This document shows, in pieces, positions 1 to 7,864 of a stretch of DNA of 42,024 bases (within the stretch, counting starts at the first letter, position 1; each line of letters starts with the position of its first letter). Origin of the DNA: an uncultured Clostridia bacterium (GTDB lineage: Bacteria; Bacillota; Clostridia; Oscillospirales; Oscillospiraceae); the NCBI GenBank assembly GCA_947165825.1, contig CAMVBX010000004.1, positions 1 to 42,024 on the forward strand. The letters are read 5' to 3'. The notes beneath the pieces are model-generated. The model was not told the origin of the DNA. It saw only the letters and a program-made list of their open reading frames with translations, and did no database searches. Made by a program: the position numbers and the translations under genes.

Positions 1-1009
1 CCTGCGCCGCCGTACGGGCTGCGGGAGGCGTCTGGGCCTGTGCCGCCGGCAGAATCACGCTTCCCCGGGCAGGAGCTTCCCCTCCGGCGGCGGTATTCGC
101 CGACAATGCCTTCATTCCCTCCCAAAGCTCCGCTGCCGAGCAGCGTTTCTGAGGATCAAAGACGCAGGCCAGCATGACCAGGGCCTTCAGTCTCGGGTCG
201 CCGTTTTTCGGCGGGGGCAATGCCTCGCCCCGCAGCCGCCGGTTCAGCGCCTCGTTTGCCAGTTCCGGCGTCACCACAGCCGGCGGCAGGGGCACGAAGG
301 GCAGCCTTCGCTCATTCAGCAGGTAATAGAGAGTCAGGCCCAGGGAATACACGTCCGCCTTCGATCCGTAAGGCTGTCGGTTGCAGATCTCCGGAGCCAT
401 GAAGGCGCTGATCCCCGTGCTGATCCCCGCCTCTCTCCAGATCCCCTCATACAGCCCGGCAATACCGAAATCGCCGAGCATGTAGCGGCCCTGGGCGTCG
501 GCTAAAATATTCTGGGGCTTGATATCCCGATGCTGCAGCTTCCGGGCATCACAGAACGCCAGCGCGCAGGATATATCCCTTCCCACGCGAAGGACAGTAT
601 CCGAAAGGGCCCCGGCGGGGATCTGATTCATGGCCGTCATCAACGGGGTAAGCAGCGGCATCTTGATCAGCACGTCCCAGCCGATCCCGTCCTGATGCCG
701 ATTATACCGCACCTCGTCGCTGCGAACGATATTCGGATGATCCTTTGCCTCTGTCAGATGCGCGTATTCCTCCACGATTCCCCGGAGATAGTTTTCGTAA
801 CGCCGGGTAAGCGCAGCTCTGTCGTGTCCTTCGCTGAGCAGCTTTTCGATCTCGCTTTCCTTCCGGGGGATCGAAACAAACTTCAGCGCGGCTTTTTCAA
901 TGCCCTGTGTACTGATCTGCTGGATCTCATAGACAGCCCCGTAGTTGCCCTGGCCGATCAGACGGACCGTTTCCCATCCCGGCCATTTGATTCTGCTGTC
1001 TGCTGCCAT
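1..1009 (-). CDS. Serine/threonine protein kinase, Hanks type (C-terminus cut by contig edge)
   Basis: This gene is absent from the ORF track because it runs off the left edge. Reading the minus strand from ATG at 1009 (AGAGGT Shine-Dalgarno just upstream) gives about 336 open codons. The kinase signatures appear in order: glycine-rich loop GQGNYGAVYE, a lysine in AALKFVSI, catalytic loop HRDIKPQN, magnesium-binding DFG in LGDFGIAG, and APE in FMAPEI. A Pro/Ala-rich stretch follows the domain at the edge. In this family such a linker often leads to a membrane segment or another sensory domain, but that part is missing. The protein should phosphorylate Ser/Thr residues of other proteins using ATP. 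No partner phosphatase is visible in the window. It is divergent from the XRE regulator, with about 206 bases between the starts. Domain identity is secure; target and full architecture are unknown. Confidence 0.9.
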   Translation of the reverse strand, partial: MAADSRIKWPGWETVRLIGQGNYGAVYEIQQISTQGIEKAALKFVSIPRKESEIEKLLSEGHDRAALTRRYENYLRGIVEEYAHLTEAKDHPNIVRSDEVRYNRHQDGIGWDVLIKMPLLTPLMTAMNQIPAGALSDTVLRVGRDISCALAFCDARKLQHRDIKPQNILADAQGRYMLGDFGIAGLYEGIWREAGISTGISAFMAPEICNRQPYGSKADVYSLGLTLYYLLNERRLPFVPLPPAVVTPELANEALNRRLRGEALPPPKNGDPRLKALVMLACVFDPQKRCSAAELWEGMKALSANTAAGGEAPARGSVILPAAQAQTPPAARTAAQ

Positions 1010-1215
1010 AGGCTGACCTCTTTTCTCCCATTCTGCTGTTCCCTCAGTATATCTGCAAGATCGGAAAAAGGCAATCCTTTCCCCGGATTTCCACCCCCTG
1101 CAACCCATACTGTCAGTAGGATAATTCTCATCTTATTGGTATTGATCGTCTCTTTTCTTTTCCCCTCCGCCCTGCTACAATAGCCCCATCGACGAATCGG
1201 ATCGGAGGAAATGGT

Positions 1216-2289
1216 ATGGAGCTGCACCTCAGCGAGAACATCCGCGCCTGCCGGAAGGAACGCCGGCTGACCCAGGAGCAGTTGGCGGAGGTCCTGGGGG
1301 TCACGGCGGGAGCCGTGTACAAATGGGAATCCGGCCTGAGCATGCCGGAACTGAACCTGATCGTGGAGATGGCGGATTTTTTCGATATCTCCGTTGACGC
1401 TCTCCTGGGCTACAGGATGAAGGACAACCGTCTCTCCGCCACGGTGGAACGGCTGAACACCTGCTGCCGCAGACTGGATCCGGCAGCCCTGCGGGAAGCG
1501 GAGGCCGCGCTGAAAAAATACCCGCAATCCTTTGAGATCGTTTACGTCTGCGCCGAGGTGTACCTCATCTTCGCCGTGGGTGAGCATGACAAGGTCAAGG
1601 CCCGCAGGGCGCTGGAGCTGCTGGAAAAAAGCCTGCTCCTCCTGCCCCAGAACACCGACCCCTCCTTGGGGGAGCATCTGATTTTCGGAAACATGGCCGA
1701 GGCATACGGCCTGCTGGGGAACTGGGACAAAGGGATCGAGCTGCTGAAGCAGCACAACGTGGGCGGCATCTTCAATGATTCCATCGGGGCGATCCTGAGC
1801 ATCTATCTGGACCGTCCTCAGGAGGCGGAACCCTTTCTTTCCGATGCGCTGCTCAGCAATCTGGCCGCTCTGATGAACACGGTGGGCGGGTACGTCTTCG
1901 TCTTTTCCGCCCGGGGAGACTTTGCCTCCGCCGGGGGGATAGCCCAATGGGGCCTGGATCAGTTTACGGGGCTGAAGAAGCCGGAGGCTCCGGACTTTCT
2001 GGATAAGGCCATGGCTCTGCTTCGGATCCTCCTGGCCCATTCCCTGCTGAACTGCGGCAAGCCGGAAGAAGCCCGCAGGGAGCTGACCGAGGCCGCCGGG
2101 CTCGTCCGGCGGTTTGATGCCGATCCGGATTATGGGATCGGCACCATCCGTTTTGCCGCCGCTCCGGGGGACACAAACCTGCATGACGGGCTGGGCTCCA
2201 CTGCGGCGGAAAGTGCGGAGACCCTGATCCGGCAATTGAAAAACGAGGCGCTTGGCACCCTATGGGAGGAGTGCAAACCGTATGTCTGA
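1216..2289 (+). CDS. XRE-family transcriptional regulator with helical C-terminal region
   Basis: The 357-residue protein opens with a classic Cro/C1-type helix-turn-helix at about residues 5-60 (RRLTQEQLAEVLGVTAGAVYKWE). A long helical region follows, rich in Leu/Ala/Glu with a TPR-like look, and probably senses a ligand or mediates dimerisation. The start is supported by GGAGGAAATGGT directly upstream. A TACAAT at 1176-1181 could be its -10 box, but I see no good -35. Its stop overlaps the start of the MFS gene by eight bases, so the two are co-translated. The simplest reading is a local regulator of that exporter (inference). The inducer is not evident. Confidence 0.88.
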   Translation: MELHLSENIRACRKERRLTQEQLAEVLGVTAGAVYKWESGLSMPELNLIVEMADFFDISVDALLGYRMKDNRLSATVERLNTCCRRLDPAALREAEAALKKYPQSFEIVYVCAEVYLIFAVGEHDKVKARRALELLEKSLLLLPQNTDPSLGEHLIFGNMAEAYGLLGNWDKGIELLKQHNVGGIFNDSIGAILSIYLDRPQEAEPFLSDALLSNLAALMNTVGGYVFVFSARGDFASAGGIAQWGLDQFTGLKKPEAPDFLDKAMALLRILLAHSLLNCGKPEEARRELTEAAGLVRRFDADPDYGIGTIRFAAAPGDTNLHDGLGSTAAESAETLIRQLKNEALGTLWEECKPYV

Positions 2290-3586
2290 GAAAACTGCAA
2301 AGAGCGAAAACGTATTCCGCAGCCGGAATTTCCGGCTGGTGTTTCTGGGGGCCCTGGTCTCGGAGCTGGGGGCGCTGCTGTACAGCTTCGCCGTGAGCTT
2401 TTACATCCTGGAGATCACGGGGAACAACGCCTTCCTGCAGGGGTTGTATCTCGCCCTGTGCGGCGGGGTCTGTCTGGTGCTCACCCCTCTGGGCGGCGTG
2501 CTGGGGGACCGGTGGAACAAGGCGAGGATCATGTTTGTCTGCGACTATCTGAAGGGCGGGGTCATCCTCCTGGCCACGGGGTGCATGGTCTTGCTTCCCG
2601 CTCCGGAGATCCAGATCGTCATTCTCTTCATCACGGGGATGCTGGGGAGCGCGATCAGCGGCATCTTCTCCCCCGCCTCCGCCGCCCTGCTTCCCCATAT
2701 CGTGGAGGAGGACCGGCTCCAGCAGGCCAATTCCTATTTCACCATGAAGAGCTCTCTCCAGGGAATCCTGGGCATCGTGCTGGCCGGCATCCTCTACGCG
2801 GCGGTATCCATTTACGTCCTCTTTGCCCTGGTGGGGGCGTGCTATGTTCTCTCCGGCGTATCGGAAATGTTCATCCGCTATGAACACACGGTCCCGGAGG
2901 AACGGCTCAGCCTCCGGCTGGTTCTGGGGGACATGGGGGCAGGGTTCCGGTATCTCCGCACCCAGAAGGCTATCATGGCGCTGCTGATCGCCATTCTGTT
3001 CATCAACTTCTTCATTGAACCGATTTCCGGGAACTTTCTCCCTTACTTCGTGAAAACGGATATTGCCGGAACACCGGACTATCTGTTCTCCCGGCTGCTG
3101 ACGCCGGAGCTCTGGTCCTCTGTATTCAGCGTCCTGATGGGCTTCAGCACCCTGGCGGGGGCGATCGCGCTCAGCGCCAGGCCCCAGGCGGAGAAATGCG
3201 GACGGAAGACGGCTCTGCTGCTCTGCGCCATGGCGGCGACCATCGTCGGCCTTACCCTGGGCTATTGGCTGCTGGTGGATCGGGGCGTTTCCCTGAACGG
3301 CTTCCTGCTCCTGTTCTGCGCGGGCTGTCTCCTCACCGGTTTTCTGGTCACCAGCATCAATATCCCCATCAGCACCACGCTCATGCGGGTGGTGGACCGG
3401 GATAAGCTGAGCAAGGTCACCAGCATCGTCAGCGTTCTCTCCCAGGGGCTCACCCCCATCGCCTCCGTGCTGGCCGGTATCGTCCTCCAGTGCTGGGGCA
3501 GCTCCCTCCTGCTGCTCATCTGCGCCATGGGCTTCACCGCTGCGGCTCTGTTCCTGCTCTTTAACCGCAGCGCCAAAGAGATTTGA
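2282..3586 (+). CDS. Major facilitator superfamily exporter (DHA3/Mef-like)
   Basis: A polytopic membrane protein of 434 residues with many hydrophobic helices and an MFS signature between helices 2 and 3 (LGGVLGDRWNKARIMFV). The N-terminal pattern FRLVFLGALVSELG resembles the drug-exporter branch that includes macrolide efflux proteins. The track starts it at 2252, but the Shine-Dalgarno GGGAGGAGTG lies 8-10 bases before ATG 2282, which also gives the ATGTCTGA overlap with the regulator, so I use 2282. It should export a small molecule by proton antiport across the cytoplasmic membrane. The substrate cannot be told from sequence, and a resistance role should not be assumed. Confidence 0.88.
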   Translation: MSEKTAKSENVFRSRNFRLVFLGALVSELGALLYSFAVSFYILEITGNNAFLQGLYLALCGGVCLVLTPLGGVLGDRWNKARIMFVCDYLKGGVILLATGCMVLLPAPEIQIVILFITGMLGSAISGIFSPASAALLPHIVEEDRLQQANSYFTMKSSLQGILGIVLAGILYAAVSIYVLFALVGACYVLSGVSEMFIRYEHTVPEERLSLRLVLGDMGAGFRYLRTQKAIMALLIAILFINFFIEPISGNFLPYFVKTDIAGTPDYLFSRLLTPELWSSVFSVLMGFSTLAGAIALSARPQAEKCGRKTALLLCAMAATIVGLTLGYWLLVDRGVSLNGFLLLFCAGCLLTGFLVTSINIPISTTLMRVVDRDKLSKVTSIVSVLSQGLTPIASVLAGIVLQCWGSSLLLLICAMGFTAAALFLLFNRSAKEI

Positions 3587-3730
3587 ATCCCAGCCGCTTT
3601 CTGTCTGCGGACGCCCCGCCCGCATCGGGATCGTTATCCGATCCGGTATGCCTGGGCCGGTGCTTGGGAACATCGTTGACGGAAACCAATAAAAACTGAC
3701 GGCAGCCCGACGCCGAATAGGGAGGATCAC

Positions 3731-4576
3731 ATGAGAAATGCACTTCAATGCAACGGGGAATTGGTAACCGTAAACGGACACAGAATCCACGTATACCGAG
3801 ACGGCAGCAAAGACGCTCCCGCGATCCTGCTGATGTCAGGCCATTGCACAGTATCGCCGACGTACGATTTCAAGGTACTTTATGAAAAACTGCTGCCGGA
3901 TTTCCGGATCATCGTCGTGGAAAAATTCGGTTACGGTTATTCCGATATCTGCCGATCCCCCTGCGATATCGATACGCTTGTTTCCATACAGAGACAGGCA
4001 TTGTCCGCTCTTGGAGAAACCGGGCCGTATATCCTGGCGCCGCATTCCATGTCCGGACTGGAAGCGATCAGATGGAAACAATTGTTTCCCGACGAGGTCT
4101 CTGCGATCATCGGGATCGACATGGCAACCCCGCTGTCCTTCAGCTGCTGGACAGAAAAACAGGTCAAAAAAACCGTACGGCTGATGAGGATCTTAAGGGG
4201 TCTCGGGCTTGCAAGTATTCTGTCTTCCGTAAGTACGCTTTCTTTGACGGAAGAAGAGATCAAGCAGCACAAGCGGCTCAAAAGAAGAAACGCCTTCAAT
4301 CCATGCTGCATCCGGGAAGCGCAGGAGGTTCTGCACAATGCGAGGACAGTCGGCAGCGCCGGAGGCATTGCATGCCCAACGCTGTTGTTTTCATCCAACG
4401 GCGAAGGTCAGGAGAAGGATTGGCTCGAATACCAGAAACGGTTTGCTTCCTGTATGGGGGCAAAGCTTGTGTTTTATGACTGCGGTCATTATATTCATCA
4501 TTTCAAAAGCCATGAAATGTCCAAAGAAATCACCCTTTTCCTCAGGGAACGGAATGGCGGTTTGACGAAGGAATGA
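3731..4576 (+). CDS. Alpha/beta-hydrolase fold protein
   Basis: A 281-residue cytoplasmic hydrolase with no signal peptide. The nucleophile elbow is PHSMSG, with Ser106 aligning to the Ser of the usual GHSMGG; the flanking glycines are replaced by Pro and Ser, small substitutions seen in some family members. A conserved-looking C-terminal histidine sits in YDCGHYIHH and would complete the triad. An early HG-like oxyanion region is SGHCT. The start is fixed by AGGGAGGATCAC before ATG 3731. It lies 144 bases after the MFS gene, and I see no strong promoter or terminator between them. Substrate unknown; an ester or amide is expected from the fold. Confidence 0.85.
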   Translation: MRNALQCNGELVTVNGHRIHVYRDGSKDAPAILLMSGHCTVSPTYDFKVLYEKLLPDFRIIVVEKFGYGYSDICRSPCDIDTLVSIQRQALSALGETGPYILAPHSMSGLEAIRWKQLFPDEVSAIIGIDMATPLSFSCWTEKQVKKTVRLMRILRGLGLASILSSVSTLSLTEEEIKQHKRLKRRNAFNPCCIREAQEVLHNARTVGSAGGIACPTLLFSSNGEGQEKDWLEYQKRFASCMGAKLVFYDCGHYIHHFKSHEMSKEITLFLRERNGGLTKE

Positions 4577-4614
4577 GGAAAGGGAAAAGCAGGAAGAAAA
4601 ACGGAGGAGAAACG

Positions 4615-4929
4615 ATGGATAAGCGGGAACAGATCCGGCGGATCGAAGAGATGGAGAAGAGGCTCAACGCCTCCCTGTCTGCGGTCCATGCCCTGGACCG
4701 GGCCCTGGAGGAATACCAGGCCGCCCTGGAGGATATGCAGATCCTGGCGGATTATCTCTCCAGCCCGGATTGGCGGACAGACTTCGAAGCGGACGAGGCA
4801 GGTCTGCTCCCACCGGATCTCCGGCGGGGCGTACTTTCCGAGGACGGCATCCCGCATTTGCTGGATGAGAATGACGAGGTTCGAAGCTTGCTCCGGGAGC
4901 TGGCGGGCGAACCCCGGCCTCCGCTCTGA
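4615..4929 (+). CDS. DUF4298 domain protein
   Basis: A 104-residue acidic, helical protein resembling the DUF4298 family: an N-terminal coiled-coil-like helix (RIEEMEKRLNASLSAV) followed by the typical WRTDFEADEAGLLP and DLRRGVLSEDGI blocks. The track opens it at 4573, but ATG 4615 has a good GGAGGAGA site 7 bases upstream and yields the usual family length, so I prefer 4615. The gene follows the alpha/beta hydrolase closely and may be co-transcribed. The family has no established function; it is probably cytoplasmic. The 237 bases after it hold no gene I can support before the next promoter. Confidence 0.78.
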   Translation: MDKREQIRRIEEMEKRLNASLSAVHALDRALEEYQAALEDMQILADYLSSPDWRTDFEADEAGLLPPDLRRGVLSEDGIPHLLDENDEVRSLLRELAGEPRPPL

Positions 4930-5106
4930 TCCTTCCCATTCTATCCGCCGCTCCGGAAGCAAGGTCGTTTGTTTGGATGTCCGGATGCCGTCAAAGAGGG
5001 CGGAACGGTCCGGTCGGGGAAATCCGCACGGATGAGCCATTTCCGTCGTTGCCGGGCCGTCTGCGCTTCCCTGCGGGGAAAAGTCCGATTGTTTCAGCGG
5101 CAGGTC

Positions 5107-5135
5107 TTGTGTCCCTTCCCCAGAACTGGTATAAT
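5107..5135 (+). promoter_or_regulatory. Sigma-A promoter for the LURP-one-like gene
   Basis: TTGTGT at 5107-5112, a 17-base spacer, then TATAAT at 5130-5135 preceded by TGG, giving an extended -10. The gene start is about 30 bases downstream, behind an AGGAGCGGGG ribosome site. Confidence 0.7.
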
Positions 5136-5166
5136 CGGAATACCAAATCAAAAGGAGCGGGGCAGA

Positions 5167-5772
5167 ATGGGCGTATTTTCCAAGTATCACCGGTACCGGG
5201 AAGCGGGAGAGCAGGCCAACATCAACAACGTGGAGCGTTTCGGAGAGCCCAGCCGTTCCCTCTTTACCTCCGCGAAGGTCTTCACGCTGCACCACAAAAT
5301 CGAGATTACGGATGACCGGGATCAGATCGTGTATCAGTCCGCCTCGAAGTTTTTCTCCCTGCGGGACAAGACGGATATCACGGATGCTTCCGGAAACCAG
5401 GTGGCCCATATCGAGCGGAAAATCTTCACCATCCATCAGCGGCACTTCGTCACTATGGCAGACGGACTGCAGTTCGAGCTTTCCAACGAGCTCCTGCATC
5501 TGATCAAGGATGTGACCAACATCGTCGGATTGGGCTGGCAGCTGCAGGGCAATATCATCGGACTGAATTTTGAGCTGTATGACCGGGACGGGAGCATCAT
5601 CGCGGTGATCGGTCAGAAGATGCTCTCCCTCCACGACAAATACTGCGTGGATATTTACCAGCCGGAGCATGAAGCCGTTGTGGTAGCGATTCTCGTTGCC
5701 CTCCAGCACATGATCCGGGACCGGGAAAGCGCTTCCGCCGCGTCCTCGTCCTCTTCCTCCTCAGGGAACTGA
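5167..5772 (+). CDS. LURP-one-related / tubby-like fold protein
   Basis: A 201-residue protein showing the repeated beta-strand pattern of the LURP-one-related family (phospholipid-scramblase/Tubby-like fold): KVFTLHHKIEITDDRDQIVYQ, KFFSLRDKTDITDASGNQVAHI, KIFTIHQRHFV, and later FELYDRDGSIIAVIGQKM. Each strand pair carries the D-x-x-G/D-x-V turn typical of the fold. No signal peptide or membrane helix is visible; the C-terminus ends in a poly-Ser tail. The track extends to 4969, but the promoter at 5107-5135 and AGGAGCGG before ATG 5167 fix the start. Biochemical function is unknown for bacterial members. Confidence 0.82.
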   Translation: MGVFSKYHRYREAGEQANINNVERFGEPSRSLFTSAKVFTLHHKIEITDDRDQIVYQSASKFFSLRDKTDITDASGNQVAHIERKIFTIHQRHFVTMADGLQFELSNELLHLIKDVTNIVGLGWQLQGNIIGLNFELYDRDGSIIAVIGQKMLSLHDKYCVDIYQPEHEAVVVAILVALQHMIRDRESASAASSSSSSSGN

Positions 5773-5870
5773 GGAATCCTTAACCGCAGACAGCCCCCCG
5801 ACCCTTGGCTTAACAGTGATAAGGAACTAATCAAACTCACCGTCAGCTGACAGATTCGGGCATATAACGA

Positions 5871-5912
5871 AGAAAAGCCGTTGCTTTCCAAATGGAGAGC
5901 AACGACTTTTCG
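5871..5912. repeat. Left copy of duplicated hairpin, locus 1
   Basis: A 42-base sequence identical to 6085-6126. It folds into a long stem (GAAAAG/CTTTTC outer, CGTTGCT/AGCAACG inner) with an AAAT loop. This copy lacks a following T-run. Together with the right copy it encloses the element at 5914-6083. Confidence 0.85.
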
Positions 5913-5913
5913 C

Positions 5914-6083
5914 AGACTGTAGACAAACCCGAAAATGGAACGAAAACGGGAAGGAAGATAGCGCGAAAGAAACCCAGGAGGGGTGTCTTTCGCGTTCAAT
6001 CAGAAGTTTTTCGAACAATTTCTACCGTATTTCCTGTTCGAAAAACTTGCTTCAGCGGGGCGACAAGACTTTGTCGACACGCT
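5914..6083 (+). mobile_element. Short inverted-repeat (MITE-like) element, locus 1
   Basis: About 170 bases with imperfect terminal inverted repeats: AGACTGTAGACAAA at the left and CTTTGTCGACACGCT at the right (right end complement AGCGTGTCGACAAAG). The same two ends occur, in opposite orientation, at 8538-8757. Inside are two further strong hairpins: arms GCGCGAAAGA/TCTTTCGCGT (about 5970-6000) and arms AGTTTTTCGAACA/TGTTCGAAAAACT. No coding sequence is supportable; the ORF 5892-6158 is read from these palindromes. Calling it mobile is inference from shared ends and from the duplicated flanking hairpin. Confidence 0.55.
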
Positions 6084-6084
6084 G

Positions 6085-6130
6085 AGAAAAGCCGTTGCTT
6101 TCCAAATGGAGAGCAACGACTTTTCGTTTT
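6085..6130 (+). terminator. Right copy of duplicated hairpin, locus 1 (probable terminator)
   Basis: The same 42-base hairpin as at 5871, here followed by CGTTTTTC, so it has the stem plus T-run of an intrinsic terminator. It would end transcription arriving from the LURP-one-like gene before the sigma operon promoter. Confidence 0.65.
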
Positions 6131-6210
6131 TCACCCTGCATATAGGCGGACCATTTGAAGAGTGATATTATTGTATTTTTGAATTCTCTGCAAACAATCT
6201 CTTGGGCTTA

Positions 6211-6239
6211 TTGATAATCACTCCGGGATCATGTATAAT
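6211..6239 (+). promoter_or_regulatory. Sigma-A promoter of the ECF sigma / PrsW operon
   Basis: TTGATA at 6211-6216, exactly 17 bases, then TATAAT at 6234-6239: a near-perfect housekeeping promoter in a locally AT-rich stretch. It implies an untranslated leader of about 100 bases before the sigma-factor start and basal, vegetative expression of the operon. Confidence 0.85.
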
Positions 6240-6347
6240 TACATAATTTAGTTTGTAAGAGTATACGTATCGCGTGATGGACACAAAACTGTTTTTGAGA
6301 GATGACCCCTGCACGGGATTCGTCGATGCCAGAAGGAGGAACCGGTC

Positions 6348-6893
6348 ATGACCGACGACGAACTGTATCGCACCTACCTGTCGGGTGACCGGACGGCGGG
6401 AGACATGCTGATGCTGCGCTATGCCGATGCGCTTACGGCATATCTGGCCGGCTTTCTTTCCAGCCCTGAGGAAGCAGAGGATCTGATGCTCGACTGCTTT
6501 TCGGTGATTCTTGTGGACAAGCCGCGCATCCGGGAGGGACATTTCCGTGCCTATCTGTTCCGGGTAGCGCGAAACAAGGCGAACCGCTTTTGGAGACGGC
6601 GGCTGAACAGACAGGAGTTCAGCCTGACTGAGGAGCTGCCCTCCCAGGAGGCGTCTCCGGAGGATGTGATCTGGACCGGAGAACGCAATGCCATCCTGCG
6701 GCGGTGTCTGAACCGCATCGCGCCCCAGTACCGGGAGGCGCTCTGGCTGTTTTACGATATGGAACTCAGCTATGCCCAGGCGGCGGAAGTGCTTGGCTGC
6801 GGGACCAAGAAGATCGAGGACCTGCTGAAAAACGGGAAGAAACGTCTCAAGCAGGAGCTGGAAAAGGAGGGACTGACCCATGCGGACATCTGA
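6348..6893 (+). CDS. ECF-type RNA polymerase sigma factor
   Basis: A 181-residue sigma-70 family protein with only regions 2 and 4. Region 2 spans about residues 20-85 (SSPEEAEDLMLDCFSVIL, FRAYLFRVARNKANRFWRRR). Region 4 spans about 120-175 (LNRIAPQYREALWLFYDMELSYAQAAEVLGC, ending in a basic recognition helix GTKKIEDLLKNGKKRL). It would direct RNA polymerase to a dedicated promoter set. GAAGGAGGAACC precedes ATG 6348. The next gene begins inside its last codons, a layout typical of a sigma/anti-sigma pair. Likely targets include the adjacent surface-protein operon (inference only). Confidence 0.93.
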   Translation: MTDDELYRTYLSGDRTAGDMLMLRYADALTAYLAGFLSSPEEAEDLMLDCFSVILVDKPRIREGHFRAYLFRVARNKANRFWRRRLNRQEFSLTEELPSQEASPEDVIWTGERNAILRRCLNRIAPQYREALWLFYDMELSYAQAAEVLGCGTKKIEDLLKNGKKRLKQELEKEGLTHADI

Positions 6894-7209
6894 ACAGCGC
6901 GTGGACGAGCTGCATCGCCGGATGACGCTGCGCCGCAAATCCAGGGTTCGACGGAACCGGCTGATCGGCACCTCGGCGGTCGCCGTCTTTCTTGCGGCAG
7001 CCCTGCTCTTTGCCGCCGACGTCTCCCGGAGCGAGGTGCAATTCCAGGGACCGAATTCAAGCATTGCCGCAGCCAGCATTTTTGCCGAACACGAGGCGAT
7101 CGGCTTTGTGCTGGTGGCGCTGGTGGCTTTCTGTCTGGGCGTGCTGGCGACGGTGCTCTGCCATCGGCTGAAGGCCGGGCAGACCGACGAGGAACCGAAG
7201 GATGATTGA
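6880..7209 (+). CDS. Small two-TM membrane protein, candidate anti-sigma factor
   Basis: A 109-residue protein: a basic, helical cytoplasmic N-terminus (RVDELHRRMTLRRKSRVRRNR), TM1 at about residues 29-47, a short external loop of about 25 residues, TM2 at about 74-94 (VLVALVAFCLGVLATVLCHR) and an acidic tail. It overlaps the sigma gene by 14 bases and has its own AAGGAGGG site. Position and topology suggest it tethers or inhibits the sigma factor, but I see no recognisable anti-sigma (ZAS) zinc motif, so this is inference. It is clearly paralogous to the protein at 8879-9280: both share VLVAL-x-AF, GV and T-x-LC-x-R in TM2, plus the basic N-terminal helix. Confidence 0.8.
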   Translation: MRTSEQRVDELHRRMTLRRKSRVRRNRLIGTSAVAVFLAAALLFAADVSRSEVQFQGPNSSIAAASIFAEHEAIGFVLVALVAFCLGVLATVLCHRLKAGQTDEEPKDD

Positions 7210-7864
7210 CAGCATAGACAACTCTCTGCAGATCGCCGTCCTGCTGATCTGTGTGTTCACTGCAATCTATCGAGCGTTCCGGAAGGACGGCAGGGTCTGG
7301 ACGCTGCTGGCTCTTTTCAGCGGCAGTTGGGTATTGGGAGATCTGTACTGGCTATTCTGTCTGGTCTTTTTTGATACGACGCCGCAGCTTTCCGTGGTGT
7401 GCAACCTGAGCTGGTACGCCTGCTACATCTTCCTGTATATGCTGCTCCGCCAGGTCGCACCGCCGGAGACTTCAAGAGAACGGCGGTTTCTGCCATGGCT
7501 GGGCTTTGTGTTTTCCCTGGCGATGGCGGTCTTCTACTATTCCTTTTATCTCGACTGGACCGTCAAGCTGGGCGAGCAGTATCTGATGTGGGGCAAAGCC
7601 CTGGACAATCTGATCTACGGGGTGTTGATGGGTCTTCTCCTGTTCTCGGCAATCCGGAGATTGATGGACAGGCGGATCTATCCGGCCCAACGCTCGCTCT
7701 GCATCGTCGTTCTGGTCTTCTGTCTGCTGGAATACGGACTTTGGACCGTCTCCTGCTTCTGGTGGGGGGATACGCTGGCCAACCCCTATTATTGGTTCGA
7801 TTTCCTGCTGACGGTCGACTTTCTTCTCTTCCTGCCGGCAGTGAAAAAGGCGGTGGCGGAATGA
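7202..7864 (+). CDS. Multi-pass membrane protein of unknown function
   Basis: A 220-residue, very hydrophobic protein with roughly seven predicted membrane helices and short, Arg-rich inside loops (FRKDGR, RRLMDRRIYPAQR). Aromatic residues are abundant (WVLGDLYWLFCLVFF, CFWWGDTLANPYYWF). I do not recognise a family, and no catalytic motif stands out. Its start overlaps the previous stop by eight bases and its stop overlaps the protease start (ATGA), so all four operon genes are translationally linked. A sensory or scaffolding role with the PrsW-like protease is possible but only from context. Confidence 0.75.
   Translation: MIDSIDNSLQIAVLLICVFTAIYRAFRKDGRVWTLLALFSGSWVLGDLYWLFCLVFFDTTPQLSVVCNLSWYACYIFLYMLLRQVAPPETSRERRFLPWLGFVFSLAMAVFYYSFYLDWTVKLGEQYLMWGKALDNLIYGVLMGLLLFSAIRRLMDRRIYPAQRSLCIVVLVFCLLEYGLWTVSCFWWGDTLANPYYWFDFLLTVDFLLFLPAVKKAVAE

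Noticed and set aside
1964-3790. 608-residue minus-strand ORF across the MFS gene
   Set aside because: It is antisense to a clear MFS transporter and shows a low-complexity, Asp/Gln/Glu/Arg/His-rich composition.
5871-6126. CRISPR-like repeat pair
   Set aside because: Only two copies about 214 bases apart, each a full hairpin with a T-run on one. They are terminator-type duplicates and no cas gene is present.
5892-6158. Small ORF within the inverted-repeat element
   Set aside because: It is translated from palindromes, has no ribosome site and shows no protein-like pattern.
6246-6347. Riboswitch in the sigma operon leader
   Set aside because: The leader is about 100 bases but I could not find a known aptamer core or a terminator/antiterminator pair.
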